Of a stretch of 64,000 nucleotides of DNA, positions 1 through 8,039 are shown one piece after another; the stretch's first letter is position 1, and each line of letters starts with the position of its first letter. Below the pieces are notes generated by a model. It was not told the origin of the DNA, made no database searches, and worked only from the letters and a program-made list of their open reading frames with translations. Source of the DNA: Acidobacteriota bacterium (GTDB lineage: Bacteria > Acidobacteriota > Terriglobia > Terriglobales > Acidobacteriaceae); assembly GCA_021792795.1 (NCBI GenBank), contig JAJYUB010000009.1, positions 1 through 64,000 of the forward strand. Direction: 5' to 3'. A program made the translations under genes and the position numbers.

Positions 1-130
1 GTTCGTCGAGCAGAGGCCACACATCGGAGAGCTTTCGCCGCAGGGAAATCTCATCGCCCTTCATGCCGGAATAAGCATAGCTCTATTCGCGGCCAGTTGC
101 CACCTTTATTTATTGACGGTGCCTTAGAGC

Positions 131-259
131 ATGATCCAGGAAGCAGCCGGACACAAGTCGATCACGATGTTGGCGCGGTACAGCCATCTGTCTCCAGAGC
201 ACAAGCTGTCGGTAGTAGAGCGCATCGCGTCCGGCTCCAAGCAGCCGCATTTCTCTTGA
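131..259 (+). pseudogene. Tyrosine recombinase (phage integrase family), C-terminal remnant
   Basis: The plus strand encodes a short tail that reads as the end of a Xer/phage-type integrase: GHKSITMLARYSHLSPEHK, then SVVERIA and a TGA at 257-259. The GHK..TM..RYSHL pattern matches the region around the catalytic tyrosine, here the Y of RYSHL. An in-frame TAG lies just upstream at 125-127 and the preceding catalytic Arg/His boxes are not recognisable in the 130 bases before it. I therefore call it a broken remnant, not a gene. It lies about 1.1 kb from the 3' end of tRNA-Leu, the usual side for integrative elements. The domain match is from motif memory only. Confidence 0.6.
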
Positions 260-286
260 TGACATTCCCCGGATATTAGGGATTGT

Positions 287-370
287 GAGCCGAGGCTCAG
301 AGGCCGGTGTCAAGGCTCTGTGACCGCGAAGCGGCGCGCGTATGCGCGGCCTTGACTCCGGTCCGGCCTC
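287..370. repeat. Nested inverted repeats (large stem-loop)
   Basis: Two arm pairs nest inside each other. GAGGCCGG at 300-307 pairs with CCGGCCTC at 363-370, and GTCAAGGC at 309-316 pairs with GCCTTGAC at 349-356. A smaller palindrome, GAGCC-GA-GGCTC, sits at 287-298. There is no T-tract, so it is not an obvious intrinsic terminator. It lies between the integrase remnant and the orphan gene starting at 456. Part of it (TGCGCGGCCT, 343-352) recurs downstream of that gene at 1176-1185. Confidence 0.6.
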
Positions 371-385
371 GGTTATGCTCTGGGT

Positions 386-401
386 ATTCGGGGAATGTCT
401 T
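386..401 (+). repeat. 16-bp direct repeat, copy 1
   Basis: ATTCGGGGAATGTCTT occurs here and again at 1203-1218, bracketing the gene at 456-1133. The core CGGGGAATGTC is also present inverted (GACATTCCCCG) at 261-271, directly after the stop codon of the integrase remnant. Each direct copy is preceded by TGCGCGGCCT, 33 bases away here and 17 bases away in copy 2. Confidence 0.7.
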
Positions 402-455
402 TGAAAGACAATGGTCGAGAACCATCGTTGAGCATTTTCGCTTTGGGGACTGCAT

Positions 456-1133
456 ATGGATCAAGCCGAACTCACGTTAGCGGCCGATTGTTTTGGATAT
501 GGGCGATGGGACGCTCCTTATTGGTTTATCGGGCCAGAGCAGGGGCAAGCACCATGGGAGAACAATAGTCTCATCGCGCGATTCGAAGCCTTCTGCAAAT
601 TGAACATAGAGGGACTTAGCGATTGCCAGAGCTTCCACGCCGAGATCCAAGAGACAAGGTGGCATCGAGGCGTTCCACCAGCAGCCCTACAGCCCACATG
701 GAAATTCCTAATTCTATTGTTGAAAGAATTCCTTAATGAGCCTGCTGACGATACAAGCCGACGCGCCTATCAGCGCGATCATTGGGGAAGATCGAATGGA
801 GACACTTGCGTAATCGAGTTGTCTGGCCTACCTGCGACGAGCTTCAAGATTGCCCGGAACCGTGAACTCTTTCGCCAACGTCGGCTTCAATTCATCCATC
901 GGAAAATGGCTGCTTGCCGACCAACGTTCGTCGTGATCTACGGCAGAAGCCAGTTGATGCATTGGAAAACCTTCTGGAAAGACAACGCTGTTCCTGTGCA
1001 TGATTCCGGCAATATAACAACGCTCCCGTTCACAACCATCGCCTTTGCGCCACAGCCAACTGCGCCGGGTTCTGGAAATCAATACTGGGTAAACCTGGGA
1101 AGAACGTTGCGTCGCGAGTGCAGTCGCACGTGA
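456..1133 (+). CDS. Orphan hypothetical protein, possibly uracil-DNA-glycosylase-like fold
   Basis: This encodes 225 residues with no signal peptide or membrane segment. I do not recognise a named family. Near the N-terminus is WFIGPEQG (about residues 23-30), which resembles the first active-site loop of the uracil-DNA glycosylase superfamily. The end, APQPTAPGSGNQYWVNLG, could be the counterpart of the second loop, although the usual His-Pro is Gln-Pro here. That link is inference only. Its base composition looks less GC-rich than the genes to its right. It is bracketed by a 16-bp direct repeat and stem-loops and lies between an integrase remnant and a tRNA, which suggests acquisition by transfer. 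The ATG at 456 is preceded by a GGGGA stretch that may act as a ribosome site. Confidence 0.7.
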   Translation: MDQAELTLAADCFGYGRWDAPYWFIGPEQGQAPWENNSLIARFEAFCKLNIEGLSDCQSFHAEIQETRWHRGVPPAALQPTWKFLILLLKEFLNEPADDTSRRAYQRDHWGRSNGDTCVIELSGLPATSFKIARNRELFRQRRLQFIHRKMAACRPTFVVIYGRSQLMHWKTFWKDNAVPVHDSGNITTLPFTTIAFAPQPTAPGSGNQYWVNLGRTLRRECSRT

Positions 1134-1146
1134 GGCACCGCCAAGG

Positions 1147-1170
1147 CGCCTCTCCGAGTACGGAGAGGCG
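1147..1170 (+). terminator. Perfect 10-bp hairpin downstream of orphan gene
   Basis: CGCCTCTCCG at 1147-1156 pairs perfectly with CGGAGAGGCG at 1161-1170 across an AGTA loop. It begins 13 bases after the stop of the gene at 456-1133. It lacks a following T-run, so it may be a transcript-end structure or part of the repeat element that continues to 1218. Confidence 0.5.
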
Positions 1171-1202
1171 TCGTGTGCGCGGCCTCGGCTGGCCCTCTCG
1201 AC

Positions 1203-1218
1203 ATTCGGGGAATGTCTT
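1203..1218 (+). repeat. 16-bp direct repeat, copy 2
   Basis: Second copy of ATTCGGGGAATGTCTT, 817 bases after the first. With the bases just before it, it forms the near-palindrome GACATTC-GGG-GAATGTC at 1200-1216. Confidence 0.7.
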
Positions 1219-1359
1219 CCTCTGCACCCCATTGCAACTAGCGCAACGCAAAACAGCCCTCAGCCACCATGTAGAAACCAACAGCCATCAGAACAGCCAC
1301 CAAACGATCTTAGCCTCTCAAATTTCGAGAGACTAAATCGAAATAACTCTTTTATTTTG

Positions 1360-1448
1360 TGGTGCCCGGAGGGGGACTTGAACCCCCACGACCGGTTAAG
1401 GTCTGCGGATTTTAAGTCCGCTGCGTCTGCCAATTTCGCCATCCGGGC
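1360..1448 (-). tRNA. tRNA-Leu (anticodon UAA)
   Basis: The reverse strand folds as a leucine tRNA. The acceptor 5' half GCCCGGA (1448-1442) pairs with TCCGGGC (1370-1364). An encoded CCA lies at 1362-1360. The anticodon loop CTTAAAA gives anticodon UAA. There is a long variable arm, and a T-loop region reads GGTTCAAGTCC. The sequence strongly resembles other bacterial tRNA-Leu(UAA). Its 3' end points toward the integrase remnant and orphan gene at 131-1133. Confidence 0.95.
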
Positions 1449-1550
1449 ACATAGGCGGATAGATGCAACCTGATTCTATCGAATATTGGGCAAGATCTAG
1501 AGCGGCACAATGAAACCGCCAGCGCGGCGCAACATCGTACGCGCGCGCGA

Positions 1551-4136
1551 TTATTGAGCGCGAACTTCGTTCTTGCTGCGATTCGCAGTTGAGACTGTTG
1601 TCGTGTCCTTGGCTGGGCTGACCGCCGGTGCGCCGTACAGTCGTCGATACATTTCACGGTTGCGCATGATGGCTTCGACATATTCGCGCGTCTGGGTAAA
1701 TGGAATGGATTCCACAAACTCCGGCAGGCTTCCGTAGGGGCCGTTGGCGAGCCACGTCTTCACGCGGTCATCGCCGGCGTTGTAGGCAGCCAGCGCATAT
1801 TCCGGCTGACCATTGAACTCATCCAATAACTGGCGAAAATATACGGTGCCCAATTTCAGATTCACCTGCGGGATCAGCAAGAATGCGGTTCGATAGGGGC
1901 GCACATGTTCCTTGCGTGCCAACTCGCTGCCGACTCGCGGCAAAAGCTGCATCAGCCCCCACGCGTTGGCGTAGGAGATGGCGGCAGGATTGAATTCCGA
2001 TTCCTGGCGAATCAACGACGCGACCAAGTAGGGATCGAGCCCCTGTTGTTGCGAGTCGCTTTGCAGCAGCGGCCAGTAGGGTTGCGGAAAAAGAAGGTCC
2101 CAATAAGGGCGCGGAATCGAATCCATCGGAGCCGCAAAATACGCCTGCACCTTTTGTTTTAAGACCCGCATGGCTCGCCAGTTCTCCCCATAGGAGCTAT
2201 AAAGTTGGGCTTCCGCGTACGCGCTCCACGCGCCGCTGTCTGGGCTGGCGCCGATTTCCGGCATAATGTATTGGTTCAGCCCGGCATTGGCCAACAGTCG
2301 CGCACGTTCGACATGGACGTCGTCTTCTGGAACCTCGGTGGTCAGCTCGGGCAAAGATGGCTCGACGATATGCGCCAGTTGCGGCAACGTCGATGGAACC
2401 ACGGCGCCGAGGGTCGCCAACCGCTGCTGTGCCAGGTCTGCGTAGTAGTACTGGCGAAATGACTGGACCAGCTTCTGATAGCAGGTGGCTGCAGCCGCAG
2501 GATTTTTTTCAAACTCCTGATAGACGACTCCACGCCAGTAGATTGCAGCCGAGATATGCGTGTCGTCCGGGTAGCGTTGGATCTGCTCATCGAACAACTG
2601 CGCCGCCGTCTTCTTGTCGCCAAGCCGGTAGTTCAGCCAGGCAGCGTGCCAGTGACTGGTCGACGCCATGGAGCTATCCGGAAACCGCTGCGCCAGATCG
2701 CCGTAGTATTGGATTGCCGACGGCATGTCGTTGGCGACAAGCGCCATGTTGCCTGCGGAAAACAGAGCCTCGGCCGTCCATCGACTGGTGGGGAAACGCT
2801 GCTCCAACTGAACGATCAGCTCCTTTACCTGCGCAACATCTTTCACATCGCGAGCGGCTTCCACCATCAGGTAGAGCCGTGTGGCTCCAGCTTCATCGTC
2901 CGTATCGGACAAGCGAGCCAATTGCGATGGGTCCACATGCTTCGTCTGTTTAAAGGTCGCCACCGCGGCGCGCGCCAGCAACCCATTCACCTGCGCGGTG
3001 CCGATCACTGCCGGATCCTGGGCCAGCGCCTGATATTCTGCGGCTGCGGCTCCATACTTTCCTGCCATGTACAAGCCGTCGGCGTGACGGGTGCGCTCGG
3101 CGATGGTAAACGGCGGGGTGATCACCATCTGTTGCAACTGGGCTGGAACCTGAGTGGATTCACTGCTGGTGGGATCGCCGACGTAGAGCCGCGTATACAT
3201 CTCCTGCGCCAGCTTGCGATTTCCGGCGAGCTGGTTGGCCTTTGCTGCGGCGAAAAGATACTCCGACGACTTGGCAAGGCGGGTGCCATCGAGCTTCGCA
3301 AGAAAATGCAGCGCGGCCTGCGGATCGCCTTCGCCGAGTTTGATGTTGGCGAGCAGCAACGTGGCCCGCTCGATGAGAATGCTGTCGGGATGATGCTCCG
3401 CAAATCCCTGAAGCAATTGTTCCGCTGCGGCATATTGCTGTTGCGCGAAATTTGCCTTGGAGCCCAGGTAGTCCGCATAGTCGTCGAGAGCGTGACCATA
3501 ATGATTCGCCAGTTGAAACGATGACGCGGCTTCCTTGAACTTGCCGTCTTCCACATAGGCCTGCCCAAGGGCCATGTAGGCGGCTGCGGCTGCTTCTCCG
3601 GAATGGGAGCGCGCATAGTGGAGAACGCCGGCATAGGCCTGCGGCGTACGCTGCTGGATCAACTGCTGCGCCATGGGCCGCAGTTCAGAGGACGCCGTAA
3701 ACGCATGGTGAAGTTGATGGGCGCGAGCCAGTTCCCTGGCGGTGACGTGGTGACGACGACCTCGCGAACGCGCGGTCTCCTTCTTGCTGGAGAAACGCTT
3801 GTGCGCCGAATGGCTCGCGTTGCTGGAATGCGCCGGGGTCTTATGGCGGGTGGTGTGGCGACGGCTGGAGGCGGGGCGCGAAGACCTGGGGTGATGGGTG
3901 GATTTCGCTGGATGTTTCGATGACTTCGACTTTGGATGCGATTTGCTTGTTGTGTGCGAGGTATGGCGCGTCGGGGTTTCAGACTCCTGGGCAACAATAG
4001 GAAGCGTGGCAACCATAGCAAAACCAAGCAGGACGAAGAAAGCCCACGAAGTTCGCGAAAGCTTTCGAAAAAAGCAGCAACCATCGAGCGGCCTGGAGAA
4101 GCGCCGACCTGGCAAAGCAAATCGAAAAAACTGCAT
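1551..4136 (-). CDS. slt: Soluble lytic murein transglycosylase with TPR-like superhelix
   Basis: This is an 861-residue periplasmic peptidoglycan-cleaving enzyme. A hydrophobic N-terminal segment (about 28-48) acts as signal or anchor. It is followed by a very basic Ser/Lys/His-rich stretch (about 52-130) and a long alpha-helical TPR-like region (about 160-650) with repeated YxxxA/Y..L motifs. The C-terminal SLT domain starts near 690. RQESEFNPAA puts the catalytic glutamate at about residue 712, followed by WGLMQLLP and AAYNAG, all hallmarks of the Slt70/MltE fold. The family cuts the MurNAc-GlcNAc bond to give 1,6-anhydro ends. The basic linker after the signal is longer than in enterobacterial Slt. 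It is divergent from the sigma factor gene at 4326. No strong ribosome site precedes the ATG at 4136, so the start is only probable. Confidence 0.93.
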   Translation of the reverse strand: MQFFRFALPGRRFSRPLDGCCFFRKLSRTSWAFFVLLGFAMVATLPIVAQESETPTRHTSHTTSKSHPKSKSSKHPAKSTHHPRSSRPASSRRHTTRHKTPAHSSNASHSAHKRFSSKKETARSRGRRHHVTARELARAHQLHHAFTASSELRPMAQQLIQQRTPQAYAGVLHYARSHSGEAAAAAYMALGQAYVEDGKFKEAASSFQLANHYGHALDDYADYLGSKANFAQQQYAAAEQLLQGFAEHHPDSILIERATLLLANIKLGEGDPQAALHFLAKLDGTRLAKSSEYLFAAAKANQLAGNRKLAQEMYTRLYVGDPTSSESTQVPAQLQQMVITPPFTIAERTRHADGLYMAGKYGAAAAEYQALAQDPAVIGTAQVNGLLARAAVATFKQTKHVDPSQLARLSDTDDEAGATRLYLMVEAARDVKDVAQVKELIVQLEQRFPTSRWTAEALFSAGNMALVANDMPSAIQYYGDLAQRFPDSSMASTSHWHAAWLNYRLGDKKTAAQLFDEQIQRYPDDTHISAAIYWRGVVYQEFEKNPAAAATCYQKLVQSFRQYYYADLAQQRLATLGAVVPSTLPQLAHIVEPSLPELTTEVPEDDVHVERARLLANAGLNQYIMPEIGASPDSGAWSAYAEAQLYSSYGENWRAMRVLKQKVQAYFAAPMDSIPRPYWDLLFPQPYWPLLQSDSQQQGLDPYLVASLIRQESEFNPAAISYANAWGLMQLLPRVGSELARKEHVRPYRTAFLLIPQVNLKLGTVYFRQLLDEFNGQPEYALAAYNAGDDRVKTWLANGPYGSLPEFVESIPFTQTREYVEAIMRNREMYRRLYGAPAVSPAKDTTTVSTANRSKNEVRAQ

Positions 4137-4325
4137 ATATCTATGAATCTAACGGGATGCTGCGCAAAAACAAAGTGGCCCCTGGCAAATTCCCATCTTC
4201 GGCGAAGATTTGTGCGCAACCTCGTGCCCGTTCTACCATCGAATCAGCTGCAGTGGCATTGCGACTTCGGAGCGATCGACCGGGCGCGGTGGCGAGCAGC
4301 AAGATCGAAAGGCCGCCCTCGAACC

Positions 4326-4961
4326 ATGGCAACCATGTTGACTCCGGAAGAAAAGGAAGCAAATGCGCTCCACCCAGACCTGTTGCTGGTTGAAAGGGTC
4401 AAGGCTGGGGATTTAAGTGCATTCGAGCAACTGATGCGGCAATATGATCGCCAGATCTTTCGCATCGCGCTTCACATTACGCAGAACCGTGAAGACGCGG
4501 AAGACATTGTCCAGGACACATTTTTCAAGGCGTTTCAAAAGGTCAATCAGTTTCAAGGCAATTCAAAGTTTTATACGTGGCTGGTGCGAATTGCTGTCAA
4601 CGAATCGTTGATGCGATTGCGCAAACGCCGCTCGCAGAAGACGGTATCGATGGACGATGAAATCCAGACGGAGGAAGGTTCCATTCCACGAGATTTCGCG
4701 GACTGGATGCCGAATCCGGAGCAAAATTACAATCAGGCGGAGCTGGCGGACATTCTTCGCAAAACCATCAAGGGGCTGCCTCCAGGATTTCGCACCGTGT
4801 TCGCGCTGCGAGATATTGATGGCCTATCGACGGAAGAAACCGCGCAGGCGTTGGGACTGAGTGTGCCGGCGGTGAAAAGCCGTCTGCTGCGAGCTCGGCT
4901 GCAGCTGCGCGAACGGTTGAGCCGATACTTCCGGGTCCCCACAGGAGAGCATGCGTCGTGA
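4326..4961 (+). CDS. ECF RNA polymerase sigma factor (sigma-70 family, RpoE-like)
   Basis: From the ATG at 4326 this encodes 211 residues. Region 2 is clear (FEQLMRQYDRQIFRIALHIT, then DAEDIVQDTFFKAF), as is region 4 near the C-terminus (LPPGFRTVFALRDIDGLS.EE, then VPAVKSRLLRARLQLRERL, the -35 recognition helix). The frame stays open upstream to 3936 but overlaps the divergent slt gene, so 4326, or the second ATG at 4335, is the sensible start. It recruits RNA polymerase to a stress or envelope regulon. The stop overlaps the start of the following anti-sigma gene by four bases, so the two are translationally coupled, as is typical of sigma/anti-sigma pairs. Confidence 0.93.
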   Translation: MATMLTPEEKEANALHPDLLLVERVKAGDLSAFEQLMRQYDRQIFRIALHITQNREDAEDIVQDTFFKAFQKVNQFQGNSKFYTWLVRIAVNESLMRLRKRRSQKTVSMDDEIQTEEGSIPRDFADWMPNPEQNYNQAELADILRKTIKGLPPGFRTVFALRDIDGLSTEETAQALGLSVPAVKSRLLRARLQLRERLSRYFRVPTGEHAS

Positions 4962-5215
4962 ACTGCACAGAATTTCTAGCCAATCTAACCGATTATTTCG
5001 ACGCAAAAACGGCGGCAACCTTGCGCGTAGAACTGGAGCGGCATATGGGCGGCTGCAGCCATTGCCATGTGACTGTCGATACCACTCGTCAGACGATTGA
5101 GGTCTATCGAAATAATGAATTGTTCGAATTGCCGGAGTCGATCCGCACGCAGTTGCACCAGGCCGTTTTGAAAAAGTGTGCAAACCTGAAGCGCAAAAAA
5201 GCGCACACCGCATAG
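4958..5215 (+). CDS. Putative zinc-finger anti-sigma factor
   Basis: This encodes 85 residues from a GTG start that overlaps the sigma-factor stop (GTGA). An AGGAG lies about nine bases upstream at 4943-4947. Residues around 29-36 read HMGGCSHC, the H-x3-C-x2-C zinc site of ZAS/zf-HC2 anti-sigma factors. An upstream Cys (residue 3) may be the fourth ligand. There is no transmembrane helix, so it would act in the cytoplasm. The tail is basic (KRKKAHTA). It presumably binds and inhibits the sigma factor encoded upstream, possibly with redox control through the zinc site. Confidence 0.85.
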   Translation: MNCTEFLANLTDYFDAKTAATLRVELERHMGGCSHCHVTVDTTRQTIEVYRNNELFELPESIRTQLHQAVLKKCANLKRKKAHTA

Positions 5216-5293
5216 ACGCGCTTCTGCCCGAATCCAGCCTGAACCGCAGCCGATATTCCACCGGATGAGAATGCGACCGTCAGAACCAACGAA

Positions 5294-5752
5294 TCATGCG
5301 GGCAGTTTGGGTAGCCGTTCGCGGAGCTCTTCCGGGAGACGCGCCTGCAGGGCACGAGCCTGCTGGCTGAGATAGACTGGCGCCGGAGTGACGATGGCCA
5401 CGATGATCCACGCCAGAAGCGAGATCAACAGGCCCAGAATCGCTACCCGTTCCATGCTCACGACAAACGACATCTGGTGCAGTTGCAGGCTCACAACCAC
5501 CCAGTCTCCCAACGGTTCGATGCGATGCAGCACCAGCAACGCCAGGATAAACGCCCCAATGGCGACGGTCGAGGTGCAAATCAGCAGTACATCCACCATG
5601 CGATGGATTCGTTGGCGGGTGTGACATTGGTGACATTCATGTAAATGTTGCTCGTAGTCGGTACGCATTTCAGGACTCAGCCCGGAGATGTCATACCGCC
5701 ATCCTGCAAGGATGTCCCCAACTGTGGGGTCGATACAACGAACTTTCCGCAT
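5294..5752 (-). CDS. Small membrane protein with anti-sigma-like zinc motif
   Basis: This encodes 152 residues. The N-terminal soluble part (1-50) contains EQHLHECHQCHTRQ, an H-x3-C-x2-C pattern like that of ZAS anti-sigma factors. Two hydrophobic helices follow at about 53-78 and 95-122, and then an amphipathic Arg/Glu-rich tail. GGGAG sits a few bases before the ATG at 5752. It converges on the sigma/anti-sigma pair at 4326-5215. I do not recognise a named family. It could be a membrane-bound anti-sigma factor or simply a zinc-binding membrane protein. Confidence 0.75.
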   Translation of the reverse strand: MRKVRCIDPTVGDILAGWRYDISGLSPEMRTDYEQHLHECHQCHTRQRIHRMVDVLLICTSTVAIGAFILALLVLHRIEPLGDWVVVSLQLHQMSFVVSMERVAILGLLISLLAWIIVAIVTPAPVYLSQQARALQARLPEELRERLPKLPA

Positions 5753-5851
5753 AGTCTCCCGATTCCCTTGAAGCCAACTACTACCTACTCTATTGACTAG
5801 ATTGTAACGTAAACGGTAGCAAACTGAGGAAAAACATTTTCCCTCCGAACT

Positions 5852-6934
5852 TCATAAGTCTATGGGTTTTAAGGGCTCGTGTTGCGATGCGAGCAAGACA
5901 TTGTTTCGTAACACGCCCATCCTGCCCTCGAGCGCACGTTCTGCCGAGCTACGCGCCAATGCCGGCAAATTATTACTCTCCGAGATGTGGGCCAGAATCA
6001 CATAGCGCGCTGCCCCATCGTATTCGGAGGAAAGGTACTCTCCCAGGGCATCGTTCGACAAGTGACCGACACGGGACAATACGCGCTGCTTCACGATCCA
6101 CGGATACGGCCCGTCGCGTAGCATTTCCACATCGTGGTTCGACTCAATGATCAGCAGGTCGGCCCCCCGCAAATGCATACGCACATTGGGCGCCAGATAG
6201 CCGAGGTCGGTGGCAACAACGACGCGTACCCCTTCCGCCTGCAGAACAAACCCAACCGGGTCTGCCGCGTCGTGCGGAATGGTGAAGGGCGTCACATGGA
6301 TGTCGCCGATGTCCAACGAGATGCCGGCGCGAAAGTGTTCAACGCAGGGCAGGTAAGCCGGATCGGCGCTGGCAGCGCTGTTGGACGGTAAAACCTCCTC
6401 GGGTTCCGATAGCGCGCCGACCTCCTTGTTGGAATGACCTTGATCGGCATGTTCAGCAACAATCGTGTCGGAGTGTCTGACATCGGGCTGTATGGGTGCC
6501 TGCTCGGCGGCCGCCAGAGATGGAATTTCCAGCGACACATCGTCCGGCGCGGGGCCAGCAGCAAGATCGTTCTCTCCGTACACGCCCGCCTTCAGCGACT
6601 CCGCATATTGCTGGCGTCGTAACTCCAGCCATGCATTCAGACCCATCGTAGTGCGGGGCGTGACCCAAGCCCGCCATGCTGCAAGGGTCGCCTGCGTCGC
6701 GTACACGGGTACATTCCACCGGCGGGCCAGCACGGAAAGACCCTGGACATGGTCCTGATGTTCGTGCGTAATCAGGACTGCATCCAGCTTCTCTGGGTCT
6801 TCGCCGCTGAAGCGCATTCGCTTGACGATTTCTCTGCAACTGAGTCCGGCATCCAGCACAATGCGAGTGCGGCTGGTGGAGACAACCGTGCAATTCCCTT
6901 TGGACCCGGAGCCCAGGACTGTGACACGAACCAT
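5852..6934 (-). CDS. MBL-fold metallo-hydrolase (YycJ/WalJ-like) with internal insertion
   Basis: The protein starts sensibly at the ATG at 6934 with the first beta strand (MVRVTVLGSGSKGN). The frame is open further up to 7018 but adds nothing recognisable. About residue 54 it has ITHEHQDHVQGL, the HxHxDH metal motif. VVATDLGYL and ESNHDVEML follow later, as in the YycJ/WalJ branch of exonuclease-like metallo-beta-lactamase proteins. At 360 residues it is roughly 90-100 longer than that family usually is. The extra block, rich in Ala, Pro, Asp and Glu, lies between about residues 90 and 190. The likely role is cytoplasmic phosphodiesterase or nuclease activity, possibly DNA-linked. Substrate is unknown. 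Confidence 0.85.
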   Translation of the reverse strand: MVRVTVLGSGSKGNCTVVSTSRTRIVLDAGLSCREIVKRMRFSGEDPEKLDAVLITHEHQDHVQGLSVLARRWNVPVYATQATLAAWRAWVTPRTTMGLNAWLELRRQQYAESLKAGVYGENDLAAGPAPDDVSLEIPSLAAAEQAPIQPDVRHSDTIVAEHADQGHSNKEVGALSEPEEVLPSNSAASADPAYLPCVEHFRAGISLDIGDIHVTPFTIPHDAADPVGFVLQAEGVRVVVATDLGYLAPNVRMHLRGADLLIIESNHDVEMLRDGPYPWIVKQRVLSRVGHLSNDALGEYLSSEYDGAARYVILAHISESNNLPALARSSAERALEGRMGVLRNNVLLASQHEPLKPIDL

Positions 6935-7072
6935 ATGAAAAGAGTACCGCGTTTCAAAGTGGAAGCTGTCAAGAATCGCACGGACCGGAAAGCGACCGGG
7001 ACCGCGCCGTGACTTCAATGCCTCGCGGACCGATTCCGCTACAAGCCTGCCGACAACGGTTGCGGGGAAGGC

Positions 7073-7924
7073 TCAATACCTATAGAAGCCGCGTCCGGAC
7101 TTGCGCCCGAGCCAACCTGCGTCGACCATGCGAACCAGCAGCGGACAGGGTCGATATTTCGGGTCGCCGAAGCCCTCCTGCAACACACGCATAATGTCGA
7201 GGCATACATCGAGGCCGATGAAGTCCGCCAGCGTGAGCGGACCCATGGGATGCGCCATGCCAAGCTTGAAGACTTCATCGACTGCCTCGGGCGTGGCGAC
7301 GCCTTCCATCACCGCATACATTGCCTCATTCAGCAGCGGCATCAACACCCGGTTGGAGACAAACCCGGGCGCGTCGCTCACTTCGACCGGCGTTTTCTCC
7401 AGCTTCAACGCCAGGTCGCGGACCTGATCGAACGTTTCCGGGCTTGTGGCCATGCCGCGGACCACCTCCACCAGCTTCATCATCGGGACCGGGTTGAAAA
7501 AGTGCATGCCGATGACGCGATCGGCCCGACGGGTCACGTTGGCAAGTTTGGTGATAGAGATGGACGAAGTGTTCGAGGCGAGGACAACGTCTTTCCGAGT
7601 GATCCGGTCGAGATCGGTAAAGATGGTTTTCTTGATTTCAAATTTCTCTGTTGCCGCTTCAATTACAAAATCGCACTCCGCCAATCGTTCGCGATCGAGC
7701 ACACCGGTCACGCGCGCCAGGGATCCTTTCGCGGCGTCCGCGGCGATCTTCCCCTTGGCGGCCTCGCGTTCCAGATTTTTTCGCAGCGTGTCCAGTCCAC
7801 GGTCAAGAAAGCGCTGCTCCACTTCGCACAACAATACGTCGTAGCCGCTGCGCGCGAAAACATGGGCGATGCCGTTCCCCATGGTTCCCGCACCGATCAC
7901 GCCAATCACTCGAATTTCATTCAT
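7073..7924 (-). CDS. 3-hydroxybutyryl-CoA / 3-hydroxyacyl-CoA dehydrogenase
   Basis: This 283-residue protein has the standard single-domain length. The N-terminal Rossmann motif is VIGVIGAGTMGNGIAHVFA. ASNTSSISI and IGMHFFNPVPMMKLVEVV follow, the latter with the catalytic His of this family near residue 140. The C-terminal helical domain has DAPGFVSNRVLMPLLNEA and the end GWLGRKSGRGFY. It oxidises (S)-3-hydroxyacyl-CoA with NAD+, or reduces acetoacetyl-CoA, in fatty-acid or butyrate-type metabolism. No other beta-oxidation genes are adjacent, so the direction and pathway cannot be told from context. An AAGGAG lies upstream of the ATG at 7924. Confidence 0.93.
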   Translation of the reverse strand: MNEIRVIGVIGAGTMGNGIAHVFARSGYDVLLCEVEQRFLDRGLDTLRKNLEREAAKGKIAADAAKGSLARVTGVLDRERLAECDFVIEAATEKFEIKKTIFTDLDRITRKDVVLASNTSSISITKLANVTRRADRVIGMHFFNPVPMMKLVEVVRGMATSPETFDQVRDLALKLEKTPVEVSDAPGFVSNRVLMPLLNEAMYAVMEGVATPEAVDEVFKLGMAHPMGPLTLADFIGLDVCLDIMRVLQEGFGDPKYRPCPLLVRMVDAGWLGRKSGRGFYRY

Positions 7925-8039
7925 GAATCCCGTTCACTCCTTGCTCGACGCTCAAACGCCGCAATGCACCTCAGAAGCAGTTTCATCGAAACACTGCTCC
8001 TGAGGTTGAACGAGTCCCGGGTTGATTTCATGCAACGCG

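Noticed and set aside
386-1218. Integron attC sites around the orphan gene
   Set aside because: The flanking stem-loops do not carry the RYYYAAC / GTTRRRY core pair, and the nearby recombinase fragment shows no IntI-specific region. Only a looser cassette-like description is supported.
1-1360. An intact integrative element bounded by a tRNA-Leu 3' end duplication
   Set aside because: I found no second copy of the tRNA 3' end (GGTGCCCGGAGGGGGAC) within the window, and the recombinase is only a fragment. An element could extend beyond base 1, but this cannot be shown here.
3936-4325. N-terminal extension of the sigma factor
   Set aside because: The open frame overlaps the divergent slt gene and has no similarity to sigma factors. 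The protein family begins shortly after 4326.
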